64,000 nucleotides of DNA, from positions 50,925 to 114,924 of the forward strand of contig JBEAQU010000065.1 of NCBI GenBank assembly GCA_041163745.1, written 5' to 3'. Positions 25,940 through 34,619 of this stretch are shown one piece after another. Origin of the DNA: UBA6168 sp041163745 (GTDB lineage Bacteria; Bacteroidota; Bacteroidia; Chitinophagales; Saprospiraceae). The notes under the pieces were generated by a model. The model saw only the letters and a program-made list of their open reading frames with translations, was not told where the DNA came from and did no database searches. Position numbers and translations under genes: made by a program. Every line of letters begins with the position of its first letter. The stretch's first letter is position 1.

Positions 25940-27151
25940 ATGAACCTGCTTCAACAGAAAATGAAGCGGTATACCGCGCCGCAGGAAGCGAAAGCGGCGG
26001 GCGTATATCCTTACTTCCGGGTAATCGAGAGCGACCAGGACACCGTCGTCAAAATCAACGGAAAGGATGTGCTCATGTTCGGTTCCAACAGTTATCTAGG
26101 GTTGACAAACCACCCTAAACTGAAAGAGGCCGCCAAACGGGCCGTCGACAAATACGGGTCCGGATGTGCGGGTTCCAGGTTCCTGAACGGGACGCTGGAC
26201 CTTCACATTGAACTCGAGGAGAAATTGGCCGCCTACACCGGCAAGGAGGAGGCCATCGTATTCTCCACCGGCATGCAGGTCAATCTAGGTGTCCTTTCCT
26301 CCTTGTTGGGGCGAAAGGATTTCATCCTGAGCGATGAGTTCAATCACGCTTCCATCGTCGACGGGACCCGGCTTTCCTTCGCCACCATCCGGAAGTACAA
26401 GCACAACAATATGGAATCCCTGGAGACCATGCTGCAGCGTGTGAACCGGGACCGTGGTCCGGACGACGTCGCGCTCATCGTCATGGACGGCGTCTTCAGT
26501 ATGGAGGGTGATGTGGCGCGGCTGCCGGAAATCGTAGATCTGGCCCGCCGCCACAACGCCAACGTGATGGTCGACGATGCCCACGGCCTGGGTGTCATGG
26601 GAGAATTGGGACGCGGCACCAGCAGTCATTTCGGGCTGACCGACGAAGTGGACCTGATCATGGGCACCTTCTCCAAATCGCTCGCCACCATCGGAGGATT
26701 CATCGCGACGAGCCATGACATCGCCAACTGGCTCAAGCACAATGCAAGGGCTCTTATCTTCAGCGCCAGCATCGCGCCGGCCAACGCCGCTGCCGTCATC
26801 GCCGCCCTGGAGCTGATCCAACAGGAACCGGAACGCCTCGAGCAGCTTTGGCACAATACCCGCCTGGCAAAGAAAATGCTGGATGACCTGGGCTTCGACA
26901 CCGGTCATTCCCAGACGCCCATCATCCCCATCTATATCCGTGATGTCAACAAGACCTTCCTGTTGACCCGGATGCTGCAGGACAACGGCGTGTTCGTCAA
27001 TCCGGTCATCACGCCGGCCGTCGCTCCGGAGGATTCCCTCATCCGTTTCTCCCTGATGGCCACCCATACCCCCGAACAAATCGAGGAAGCCATCGGCAAA
27101 CTCTGGACCATTGCCCGGCAACTGGATGTACAGGTCGGACAAACTGCCTGA
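25940..27151 (+). CDS. spt: Serine palmitoyltransferase
   Basis: PLP enzyme of the alpha-oxoamine synthase family that condenses serine with a long-chain acyl-CoA to 3-ketosphinganine, the first step of sphingolipid synthesis. The 403-residue protein has FGSNSYLGLTNHPK, YGSGCAGSRFLNGT, the PLP-binding DDAHGLGVMGELG and the Schiff-base Lys246 in GTFSKSLATIGGF. These match Bacteroides and Sphingobacterium type enzymes in length and motif spacing. It starts at an ATG with an A/T-rich leader. Neighbours support the assignment: a PAP2/IPC synthase-like gene before it, a GNAT-like acyltransferase 12 bp after it, and an NAD-dependent reductase next. Confidence 0.9.
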   Translation: MNLLQQKMKRYTAPQEAKAAGVYPYFRVIESDQDTVVKINGKDVLMFGSNSYLGLTNHPKLKEAAKRAVDKYGSGCAGSRFLNGTLDLHIELEEKLAAYTGKEEAIVFSTGMQVNLGVLSSLLGRKDFILSDEFNHASIVDGTRLSFATIRKYKHNNMESLETMLQRVNRDRGPDDVALIVMDGVFSMEGDVARLPEIVDLARRHNANVMVDDAHGLGVMGELGRGTSSHFGLTDEVDLIMGTFSKSLATIGGFIATSHDIANWLKHNARALIFSASIAPANAAAVIAALELIQQEPERLEQLWHNTRLAKKMLDDLGFDTGHSQTPIIPIYIRDVNKTFLLTRMLQDNGVFVNPVITPAVAPEDSLIRFSLMATHTPEQIEEAIGKLWTIARQLDVQVGQTA

Positions 27152-27163
27152 CAGCCAGTGAAT

Positions 27164-28282
27164 ATGGACATCATTACCGTCAATTCCAAGCGACATAAGC
27201 GACGCTTCATCGATTTTCCCCACGACCTGTACGCGGGAGATCCCAATTATGTCCCGGAATTGTATGTCGGACAGGAGGAATTGCTCGATGAGAAGAAGAA
27301 TCCTTTCTTTCTTCATTCGCAGGCGAAGTTGTTCCTGGCGGAAAAGGACGGCCGCCTGGTCGGCCGTATCGCCGCCATCCGGAACAACGAATACAACCGC
27401 TTCGCCGATGCCAAGGTCGGTTTCTTCGGTTTCTTCGATGTTGTTCCGGATGAGGAGGTGGCCTTCCGATTGCTCGACTCGGCGGCACAATGGCTGAAGG
27501 GACAGGGGCTGACCGGTATGTTGGGCCCCACCAACCTGACGACGAACGATGTGGCGGGGATGTTGGTGGAAGGCTTCGACCGCCCCCCCATGGTCATGAT
27601 GGCTTACAACAAGCCTTATTATCCGGCTTTCATGGACCGGTACGGCTTTCGTAAGCAGATGGACCTGCTTGCCTACCACGGGCACAAGGACCGGATCGAT
27701 ACCAAGGTGTTGGGTCTGTCGGATGCCTTTGCGGAACGCCTGGGCCGGCGTGGCATCACCATCCGCCGCCTGGATACGCGTCGGTTCAAACAGGAAATCG
27801 TTGCCGTCCGCGAAGTTTACAAGTCGGCATGGGACCGCAACTGGGGCTTCGTCCCGCCGACCGATGCCGAATTTGACCGCTTGGCCGCCGAGATGAAAAT
27901 GATCATCGACCCGGACTTCGCCCTGATGGCGGAGCACGAAGGACATCTTGTGGCTTTTGCCCTGGCCATTCCGAACATCAACGAGATCACCCGGACCATC
28001 CGGCGTGGCCGGTTGCTGCCGACCGGTATGTTCAAACTGCTGTTCCGCCGGAAGCATATCAAGTCCGCCCGCGTCATCCTGCTGGGTGTGGTGCCCGATT
28101 TCCGGCGGCTGGGAATCGAAGGGGTGTTCTACGCACGGCTGATGTCCGAGTTCTTCCGCAAAGGATATGTGGAGGGAGAAGCGTCCTGGATTCTGGAAAC
28201 CAACGACCTGATGCGCCGGGGAATCGAAAGGGCCGGCCTGACGGTCTACAAAAGGTACCGCTTGTATGAAAAACCGCTCTGA
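27164..28282 (+). CDS. GNAT-fold acyltransferase, candidate bacterial ceramide synthase
   Basis: A 372-residue cytosolic protein beginning DIITVNSKRHKRRFIDFPHDLY. It is a two-module GNAT-like family: an N-terminal module with ...VGRIAAIRNNEYNRF and GPTNLTTNDVAGMLVEGFD, and a C-terminal module with HLVAFALAIPNINEI and VILLGVVPDFRRLGIEGVFY, the last resembling the acyl-CoA pyrophosphate loop of GNAT enzymes. Homologues are often annotated only as hypothetical. Bacterial ceramide synthase known from Caulobacter is also a GNAT-like protein. Placed 12 bp after spt and before a reductase, an N-acylation of the sphingoid base is the most economical function. ATG 27164 is preferred over GTG 27158. 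Confidence 0.7.
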   Translation: MDIITVNSKRHKRRFIDFPHDLYAGDPNYVPELYVGQEELLDEKKNPFFLHSQAKLFLAEKDGRLVGRIAAIRNNEYNRFADAKVGFFGFFDVVPDEEVAFRLLDSAAQWLKGQGLTGMLGPTNLTTNDVAGMLVEGFDRPPMVMMAYNKPYYPAFMDRYGFRKQMDLLAYHGHKDRIDTKVLGLSDAFAERLGRRGITIRRLDTRRFKQEIVAVREVYKSAWDRNWGFVPPTDAEFDRLAAEMKMIIDPDFALMAEHEGHLVAFALAIPNINEITRTIRRGRLLPTGMFKLLFRRKHIKSARVILLGVVPDFRRLGIEGVFYARLMSEFFRKGYVEGEASWILETNDLMRRGIERAGLTVYKRYRLYEKPL

Positions 28283-28348
28283 AGCAAATCGTCCGCCCAG
28301 CGCGGAAACAGGCCCATGTCGGACGGCCTCCAACCCGGCGATTCTCCC

Positions 28349-29341
28349 ATGAAAAAGATATTGGTTACCGGAGCCTCCGGCTTCGTCGGAAGCCACCTGG
28401 TGGAGGAATGCCTGCGCAGGGACCTGCAGGTATTCGCAGGCATACGGAAATCCAGCAGCAGGGAATATCTGCAGGATCCTCGGATCCGTTTCCTTGAAAT
28501 GGATTTCAACGACACAGGCCGCCTGACACGGCAACTGTCGGACCATGCCTTCGATTACATCATTCACAATGCGGGTGTCGTATCCGCGCCCCGCCTGTCA
28601 GATTACTGGTCGGTCAATTTCGAATACGTTCGGAATCTGACGGATGCGGTCCTCGCAAGCGGTCACCTTCCCGAAAAGTTCACCTTCATCAGCAGTGCCG
28701 CCGCCTACGGACCGGCCAGTTCTTCCGACCTTTCCGATTTCATGACGGAAGACAGGGAGCCAAGGCCCATCAACACCTATGGCAAGGCCAAACTGGCGGC
28801 CGAACGCCACCTGGCGCAACTGGCGGACTTTCCCTACGTCATCCTGCGGCCGACCGGCGTCTACGGCCCACGGGAAAGGGAAATCCTGACCTTTTTCCGA
28901 CTTGTCAATTACAATCTGGAGGCTTATATCGGCTCCCGCCGGCAGCACCTGGCCTTCATCTATATCCGGGACCTGACCCGGGTGACCCTGGATGCCACCT
29001 TGTCCGGTCTTACCCGGAGAGGTTATTTCGTATCGGACGGCCGGTATTATGCGCAATGGGACCTCGGCGAGGCCACGAAAAGATTGCTCGGCAAGCGTAC
29101 CACCCGCCTGCATATCCCGGTGTCCCTGGTGCGGGCCCTTGCCTGGATACTGGAGCAAATTGGCAAATCAAGGGGCTCTTATCCCGCCCTGAACCTGGAG
29201 AAGGTGTCCATTCTCGAAAGCCTCAATTGGAAGTGCGATATCAGCCCGTTGCGGGATGACCTGAATTTCCATCCGCAGTACGACCTTGGGGAAGGACTGC
29301 GGGAAACCCTCCGTTGGTACCAGGAAAACCGGTGGCTCTGA
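28349..29341 (+). CDS. NAD-dependent epimerase/reductase, candidate 3-ketosphinganine (ceramide) reductase
   Basis: A 330-residue extended short-chain dehydrogenase. The Rossmann motif GASGFVGSHLVEEC is at residues ~8-21, the HNAGVVSAPR strand follows, and the active site has Ser (ISSAAAYGP) and YxxxK (YGKAKLAAERH). The closing LRPTGVYGPRER segment is typical of the epimerase/dehydratase group. CerR, the 3-keto reductase of Caulobacter ceramide synthesis, belongs to this group rather than to classical SDRs. Third in the spt operon, 66 bp after the GNAT-like gene, it probably reduces the 3-keto group. A sugar-nucleotide epimerase is a less likely alternative given the context. Confidence 0.78.
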   Translation: MKKILVTGASGFVGSHLVEECLRRDLQVFAGIRKSSSREYLQDPRIRFLEMDFNDTGRLTRQLSDHAFDYIIHNAGVVSAPRLSDYWSVNFEYVRNLTDAVLASGHLPEKFTFISSAAAYGPASSSDLSDFMTEDREPRPINTYGKAKLAAERHLAQLADFPYVILRPTGVYGPREREILTFFRLVNYNLEAYIGSRRQHLAFIYIRDLTRVTLDATLSGLTRRGYFVSDGRYYAQWDLGEATKRLLGKRTTRLHIPVSLVRALAWILEQIGKSRGSYPALNLEKVSILESLNWKCDISPLRDDLNFHPQYDLGEGLRETLRWYQENRWL

Positions 29342-29359
29342 ACGGACTTTGGACAGGAT

Positions 29360-30760
29360 TCAGTACCCGAGTATCTTCAGCATTTCCTCCGGCCGCTGTT
29401 CCTCCCGGTAAAGCTTGTCCACGATGTTCCCTTTGGCGTCCTTGTAAATCAGCACATGCTTGGGAGACGGAATCAGGCAATGCTTGATTCCGCCGTAGCC
29501 ACTGAGGGAATCCTGGTAGGCCCCCGTATGGAAGAAACCCAGATACAATGGCTCGGAGTCGTTCTTGTCGATGGTGGGCAGATACACCTGGCTTTCATGT
29601 ACCTCCGAGTTGTAATAGTCCGAGTTGTCACAACTCAGTCCGCCGATGTTAACCCGCCGGTATTCGTTCTGCCATTTGTTGACCGGCAGGAGGATGAACC
29701 GTTCCGCAATGCCCCAGCTGTCCGGCATGGTGGTGATCAGGGAGTTGTCGATCATATACCAGACCTCCGCATCGTTCTGCTGCTTCTGGTCCAATACGGC
29801 GAAAATAAGCGCGCCGCTCTCCCCTACCGTGTATTTTCCGAACTCGGTGTATATGTCCGGTTCCGGAATACCCTCTTCCTGACAGGCGGAAAGGATCATG
29901 TTTACGATTTCCCGCACCATGTAGGTGTAGTCGAATTCGAAGCCCAGGGAGTTCCGGATGGGCATCCCGCCTCCGATGTTCAGGGCGCTCAGGGAAGGGC
30001 AGATTTTCTTGAGTTCGCAATACAGCTTCACGGCCTTCTTGAGTTCCCCCCAGTAATATAGGGAATCTCGAATGCCGGTATCCACAAAGAAGTGAAGCAT
30101 GCTGACCTTGAATTTCTTGCTTTTTTGCAGGCGTTCCTTGTAAAACTGCAGGACTTCGGAGCCCCGGATTCCCAACCGGGAGGTATAGAATTCGAAATTG
30201 GGCTCCTCGTCCGTCGCCACCCGGATTCCGACCTGGCATTTGCCGTTGACCATCTCCTCGAAATGCTCGATTTCCTGCTTGTTGTCCAGGATGGGGGTCA
30301 CATTGCCGAATCCCTCGTTGATCAGGTCGGATATCTTCTGTGCATATTCCCGTGTCTTGAAACCGTTGTTGATGATGACGGTGTCCTTGTCAATCCACTC
30401 CTTTCGGTAGATGTTGCGAATAAGGTCGATGTCAAAGGAGGAGGAGGTCTCCAGGTCTACGCCATGGCGCAGCACCTCCTGTACCACATAGCTGAAATGG
30501 CTGCTTTTTGTACAGTAGCAATAATGATATTTGCCTCGGTAGCCAAGCCCTTTGCGGGCTTTGTTGAAGAGGTTCTTGGCTTTCTTGATCTGGGTGCCGA
30601 TTTTCGGAAGGTAGGTTAGTTTGAGCGGGGTGCCGTATTTGTTGATCAGGTACTTGAGCGGGACACCATTGAAAATGAGATTGCCATCCTCGATGTCGAA
30701 TCCTTCTTGCGGGAAATAGAAGGTTTGGTCAATCAAATCAAAATAACGGTTTTTAATCAT
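29360..30760 (-). CDS. speA: Biosynthetic arginine decarboxylase-like (fold III PLP) enzyme
   Basis: A 466-residue PLP enzyme of the alanine racemase/ornithine decarboxylase fold, producing agmatine for polyamine synthesis. Signature segments are YHYCYCTKSSHFSYV (the Lys is the likely Schiff base), GVDLETSSSFDIDLI, NIGGGMPIRNS, and the C-terminal DSLSGYGGIKHCLIPSPKH. It is much shorter than E. coli SpeA (about 630 residues), the usual short Bacteroidota form often labelled arginine decarboxylase. Diaminopimelate/ornithine specificity is not excluded by motif reading. It is convergent with the ceramide operon (18 bp). A TACTTTTG box lies about 53 bp upstream. Confidence 0.85.
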   Translation of the reverse strand: MIKNRYFDLIDQTFYFPQEGFDIEDGNLIFNGVPLKYLINKYGTPLKLTYLPKIGTQIKKAKNLFNKARKGLGYRGKYHYCYCTKSSHFSYVVQEVLRHGVDLETSSSFDIDLIRNIYRKEWIDKDTVIINNGFKTREYAQKISDLINEGFGNVTPILDNKQEIEHFEEMVNGKCQVGIRVATDEEPNFEFYTSRLGIRGSEVLQFYKERLQKSKKFKVSMLHFFVDTGIRDSLYYWGELKKAVKLYCELKKICPSLSALNIGGGMPIRNSLGFEFDYTYMVREIVNMILSACQEEGIPEPDIYTEFGKYTVGESGALIFAVLDQKQQNDAEVWYMIDNSLITTMPDSWGIAERFILLPVNKWQNEYRRVNIGGLSCDNSDYYNSEVHESQVYLPTIDKNDSEPLYLGFFHTGAYQDSLSGYGGIKHCLIPSPKHVLIYKDAKGNIVDKLYREEQRPEEMLKILGY

Positions 30761-30812
30761 TTCTCATAAAAAAATTACATTGTGACAGCCCTGGTTCCTA
30801 ATGCAAAGGGAG

Positions 30813-30820
30813 CAAAAGTA
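30813..30820 (-). promoter_or_regulatory. -7 promoter box for the arginine decarboxylase gene
   Basis: TACTTTTG on the minus strand, exact TAnnTTTG, 52 bp before the start at 30760; normal leader length. Confidence 0.55.
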
Positions 30821-30946
30821 ACAGCTATTTTCGGGTTTGGTCTTATTTGTCCGCTATTTTTCGTACCCTACCTCCTACGGAACAGGTTACAGGACGAAGA
30901 AGGCAGGTTTAAATTGTTTAAATATCTGTATTTCAAGTTTTTATAT

Positions 30947-30954
30947 TATATTTG
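30947..30954 (+). promoter_or_regulatory. -7 promoter box upstream of the GH25 gene
   Basis: TATATTTG on the plus strand, exact TAnnTTTG, in an A/T-rich stretch of the 370-bp divergent gap (30761-31130), 176 bp before the GH25 start. No gene is seen in the gap. Confidence 0.5.
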
Positions 30955-31130
30955 GCGCTAGGGTTGCGAGGGGTGTCCACCGGCGTGCCGACGCCTTTCG
31001 CAGGTTGCCGGGATGGATATGCGGCCATCCCGGTCCGACATGTAATTTTTTGCTTGTGCCGTTGCTTCTCAACGATTTTTTGACTTACTTGCGATATGCC
31101 GGGAATGCGTTGCTCCGCTGCCGATATTGC

Positions 31131-31892
31131 ATGACCATGGGAAGATACATCCTGTTCTTCACGGCTTTGTCCGTTGTTACCGTTGCATGTGGGTTGGAAA
31201 CCCATCGAAAGCAAGGATTTTCCGTGCACGGCATCGATGTGTCACATTACCAGCGACATATCGATTGGGACCGGGTGGCGGAGCAGGACATACGCTTCGT
31301 CTTCGTAAAGGCTTCCGAAGGGGAGACTTTGCGGGATTCCTTTTTCGACCGCAATTGGCGTGCCGCCAAATCGGCGGGTATCAGACGGGGCGCCTATCAT
31401 TTTTTTCGTCCTTCCGCAGCTGCAGACCGACAGGCTGCCAATTTCATGGGGACGCACGATCCTTCGGAAGGGGATTTGCCGCCGGTGCTGGATGTCGAGG
31501 TAACCGACGGGGTGGATGCCGAGCGGCTGCGCCAAGGGATGGCCAGGTGGTTGTCCCTGGTGGAAACGCGCTACCGGGTCAGGCCCCTGATCTATACCAA
31601 CCAACAATTCTACAACCGATACCTGGCCGATCATTTCCACCGGTATCCGATTTGGATAGCGCGCTACAGCTCCTGGCGGGAACCGTTCCTGCGGCAGGGT
31701 CGGGACTGGCATTTCTGGCAATACGGGAACAAAGGTCGTTTGGATGGCATCCGAGGGCCGGTTGACCTGAACGTCTTCAACGGGGCGGAAAGCGAACTGG
31801 AAAAATACCTGGTCCGGTCGTACCGGACCCCGGATATGTTGTCGGAAGATGCCGCATCCGATGATGGCAAATCGTTCACAGGCAAACCTTGA
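31131..31892 (+). CDS. GH25-family lysozyme-like lipoprotein
   Basis: A 253-residue glycoside hydrolase family 25 protein (N,O-acetylmuramidase fold). It has a lipoprotein signal with Cys20 (SVVTVACG) and then the complete GH25 barrel: GIDVSHYQRHIDW with the first Asp, FVFVKASEGETLRD, AYHFFRPS, the catalytic DxE as LDVEVTDG, YTNQQFY, PIWIARYS and DLNVFNG. All acidic active-site residues are present. It would cleave peptidoglycan or a related polymer from the envelope. The start is ATG 31131 (MTMGRY), with a second ATG two codons later. The gene stands before a GT9, 72 bp apart. Confidence 0.9.
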   Translation: MTMGRYILFFTALSVVTVACGLETHRKQGFSVHGIDVSHYQRHIDWDRVAEQDIRFVFVKASEGETLRDSFFDRNWRAAKSAGIRRGAYHFFRPSAAADRQAANFMGTHDPSEGDLPPVLDVEVTDGVDAERLRQGMARWLSLVETRYRVRPLIYTNQQFYNRYLADHFHRYPIWIARYSSWREPFLRQGRDWHFWQYGNKGRLDGIRGPVDLNVFNGAESELEKYLVRSYRTPDMLSEDAASDDGKSFTGKP

Positions 31893-31964
31893 CCTTCCGG
31901 CCGAACGGCAAGCGACGGGCAGGCACCGGCAAGGCAACCCGCACAAAGAGGAATATCCAACACC

Positions 31965-32978
31965 GTGGCGACACCAGCAGCGGCCATCCGCCGGAAAGTG
32001 CTCATCCTTCGTTTTTCTTCCATCGGAGACATCGTCCTGACCACACCTGTCGTGCGCTGTCTCCGGATGCAGACCGGTGTTTCCATTCACTATCTAACCA
32101 AGCGGGCATACCGGCCCTTGTTGGAGGGCAATCCTTACATCGACCGGGTGCACATCATTGACAAGCGCGTCACGGAGTGCCTGTCCGTCCTGCGGCAGGA
32201 GCGGTACGATTATGTGATCGACCTTCACGGCAGCCTTCGGAGCTGGCAATTGAAATGCCTGCTTCCAGCCCGTTTCCTTCACTTTCCGAAATCAAATTTC
32301 GCCAAGTGGCGGTTGGTACACGGCATCGGTGAAAGGTCTCCCGTCCGGCATGTCGTCGATCGGTACTTCGAGGCAGCCGGCGCCCTCGGGGTCCGGTATG
32401 ACGGCCAGGGACTGGATTACTTCCTCCCGACGGGCTGCAAGCTACCTGTCCTTCCCTTTCCGGTAGGCACCCCTTACCTGGCATTTGTCATCGGGGCCGC
32501 CCATGCTACGAAAAGGATACCCCCGCACAAGGTCGTCGACATCTGTAAGGTACTGACGGTTCCGGTCATTCTGCTGGGGGGGCGGGCGGAGGCCGCCGAC
32601 GGGGAACGGATTGCCCTGTCGGCCGGAAGGCATGTCCATAACCTTTGCGGAAAAGTGGACCTGCACGGGTCGGCCATGGTAATCCGGGATGCCAGGAAGG
32701 TGATTTGTCCGGATACCGGCATGATGCATGTCGCCGCCGCATTCGGGAAGGAAATCCTTTCTGTCTGGGGCAGTACCTCGCCTGCATTCGGTATGTGGCC
32801 GTATTTGCCGGAGGGCAAGGCCGATGGCGGACGACGGTTCGAAGTGGCCGGCCTACCCTGCCGACCCTGTTCGAGAATCGGATACCCGCAGTGTCCGAAG
32901 GGTCACTTCAAATGCATGGAAGACCAATCCGTCCGGGAAATTGCGGACTGGGCGGCCCGCACCCTTCCCACTGGCTGA
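31965..32978 (+). CDS. Glycosyltransferase family 9 (heptosyltransferase-like)
   Basis: A 337-residue GT-B fold enzyme, ADP-heptose:LPS heptosyltransferase family. The start is a GTG at 31965 (MATPAAAIRRKVLILRFSSIGD). The N-terminal motif KVLILRFSSIGDIVLTTPVVR, quoted in part, is diagnostic. The donor-binding half has FVIGAAHATKRIP and VICPDTGMMHVAAAFGKEILSVWGST, also partial. A Cys-rich stretch (GLPCRPCSRIGYPQCPKGHFKCM) near the end is common in family members. It probably adds a sugar to the LPS core; Bacteroidota often use GT9 without heptose, so the sugar is open. Confidence 0.9.
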   Translation: MATPAAAIRRKVLILRFSSIGDIVLTTPVVRCLRMQTGVSIHYLTKRAYRPLLEGNPYIDRVHIIDKRVTECLSVLRQERYDYVIDLHGSLRSWQLKCLLPARFLHFPKSNFAKWRLVHGIGERSPVRHVVDRYFEAAGALGVRYDGQGLDYFLPTGCKLPVLPFPVGTPYLAFVIGAAHATKRIPPHKVVDICKVLTVPVILLGGRAEAADGERIALSAGRHVHNLCGKVDLHGSAMVIRDARKVICPDTGMMHVAAAFGKEILSVWGSTSPAFGMWPYLPEGKADGGRRFEVAGLPCRPCSRIGYPQCPKGHFKCMEDQSVREIADWAARTLPTG

Positions 32979-33080
32979 ACAGCCCGGCGGCAAGCGCCGG
33001 CAGGCCACCGTCAGACAATGAAAATCTGTCAAATATTTGGCGGTTACCCGGCATTGTTCGGACCGTGGGTTCCGGGTATG

Positions 33081-33088
33081 TATTTTTG
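33081..33088 (+). promoter_or_regulatory. -7 promoter box in the gap before the PorP-like gene
   Basis: TATTTTTG on the plus strand, exact TAnnTTTG, followed by a T-rich tract. It lies 32 bp before a possible 30-codon frame at 33120 and 316 bp before the PorP-like gene. Confidence 0.4.
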
Positions 33089-33119
33089 TTGTTTTTTTAC
33101 ATAAAATTTTGTTGATCAA

Positions 33120-33212
33120 ATGTTTGAAGATTACTCCCCCACTGCCGTCCCGGAAATGCGGGATGCGCTCCGGGACGATTTGGACGGGAGCGGCCTACCC
33201 CGCATCCGATAA
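33120..33212 (+). CDS. Possible 30-residue small ORF with embedded hairpin
   Basis: ATG TTT GAA GAT ... TAA encodes 30 residues beginning MFEDYSPTAVPEM and ending LPRIR. It follows a promoter box by 32 bp and an A/T-rich leader. Within it lies a strong inverted repeat CGTCCCGGA/TCCGGGACG (33146-33177, 14-nt loop). Either a small peptide or an RNA structure is possible; coding evidence is weak. The rest of the 426-bp gap (32979-33404) shows nothing clear. Confidence 0.25.
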   Translation: MFEDYSPTAVPEMRDALRDDLDGSGLPRIR

Positions 33213-33404
33213 ATTGTACAGGGACCGGCCCGGCGGATATTCATCCGTTTGACGGAAAAACGCTATCTTTCCGGCGTTCCTGCCGGCAGGTACCTACCCC
33301 GCCGTCCAAGGGCACACGAATACCGCTCCGGTGGTTTGGAATGGTGCTCCGGACAAGGGAAAACGGATGAAAGGGCGTTCGCCTTGCTTAAACTTCGAAA
33401 GCGC

Positions 33405-34463
33405 ATGACCAATAAAAAGACACTACTCCAATTGCTGCTGGCACTGTTCGGCCTGGGATCCGTCCATGGCCAGGACCTGCACAATTCCCTCTTCTACCTG
33501 AACCCGCTTCATATGAACCCGGCTTTCTCCGGCGCCTATGAAGGAACGTTCCGGATCGGCGGCATCTACCGAGACCAGGCCCGGACGGTCGTCACCAATG
33601 CTTATTCCAGCCCCACTGTTTTCCTCGACGCACCTGTGCTGCTGGTCGGCAAGCGGCATTGGGTCGGCGTGGGCGGATTGATGTTCCAGGACCAGGCCGG
33701 TGTCGGTCAACTGAGGGTCTCCGCATTCCAACTCTCCGCCGCTTTCCACTATGCACTGGACAAACGCAGCGACAATGTCCTGGCGCTCGGTGTTCAGTGG
33801 GGACGGGTGGGACGGTCCATCCGGAATGTCCGGGCGTTCGTACCCGGCGACCTGCTGGAGCAACAGCAGACCAGCACACCGGCGGCAGCCACCCAGGACC
33901 AGGTATTGGGCGGCGGGACCGCCTCCCCCGGGTCCGATGACCCAATGAAAACATTCTCGGATGTCAACATCGGCCTGTTGTACCGCTCCCGTGTCAGCAA
34001 GACTTTGGACTACAACGCGGGCTTCTCCGTCCGCCACATCACGACACCCAGCTCGGATTACAACTTCGGTTCCTCGACCGTAGACCTTCCCATGCGGCTG
34101 ACCGCCCATGCACAGGTGAATACCAAACTGACGGACAAGTGGAGCGCTTCTCCCGAACTGTACTTCGCCAGCACGGGCCCCGCCCGCCAGGTCCAGCTCC
34201 ATGCCTGGGCTGGGTACCATCTCAAGCCGGAAAAAAACATCCGCCTCAACATGGGGCTCGGCTACCGCGTCGGCGATGCCGCCCAGCTGCTCTTCGGCAT
34301 CGATTATGGGGATATCAAAGCCGCCCTCGCATATGACATCACCTTGTCGGCCCTGCGTAAAGTCAACAGTTATCAGGGAGGATTCGAAATCGGTGTGTAT
34401 TACACCGCCAAAGTATACAAGAAACCGCCGGTGAAACCCGTTATCATCGGACCTCACCTGTGA
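33405..34463 (+). CDS. PorP/SprF-like type IX secretion membrane protein
   Basis: A 352-residue outer-membrane beta-barrel-type protein with a signal peptide ending near VHGQ. It opens with the family's hallmark SLFYLNPLHMNPAFSGAYEGTFRIGGIYRDQ (partly cited) and continues with alternating strands, e.g. WGRVGRSIRN, SDVNIGLLYRSR, YNAGFSVRHITTP, ending in a C-terminal strand. PorP/SprF proteins pair with specific PorE-like or adhesin genes and assist surface attachment of type IX cargo. The next gene is indeed a PorE-like OmpA protein, and the spacing (156 bp) allows one transcript. The ATG at 33405 gives a clean signal peptide. Confidence 0.9.
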   Translation: MTNKKTLLQLLLALFGLGSVHGQDLHNSLFYLNPLHMNPAFSGAYEGTFRIGGIYRDQARTVVTNAYSSPTVFLDAPVLLVGKRHWVGVGGLMFQDQAGVGQLRVSAFQLSAAFHYALDKRSDNVLALGVQWGRVGRSIRNVRAFVPGDLLEQQQTSTPAAATQDQVLGGGTASPGSDDPMKTFSDVNIGLLYRSRVSKTLDYNAGFSVRHITTPSSDYNFGSSTVDLPMRLTAHAQVNTKLTDKWSASPELYFASTGPARQVQLHAWAGYHLKPEKNIRLNMGLGYRVGDAAQLLFGIDYGDIKAALAYDITLSALRKVNSYQGGFEIGVYYTAKVYKKPPVKPVIIGPHL

Positions 34464-34619
34464 TTGTTCCACAGGCGCGGTTGTGCGAACGGCTCCCTCC
34501 CCGACCAAACGACGCCGTATGATCCACAAAGTGGCTCCGGCGCACAGGGCGGCTTCCGGGACAATGCGGGTACCTTCACCAACAGTATCCGCCAGAACAC
34601 TGACTCAATCAAATCATGT

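Noticed and set aside
26285..28567. A 760-codon open frame on the minus strand opposite spt and the GNAT-like gene
   Set aside because: It is antisense to two well-supported genes, is His/Gln/Asp-rich with no domain, and arises from the high GC content of the opposite strand.
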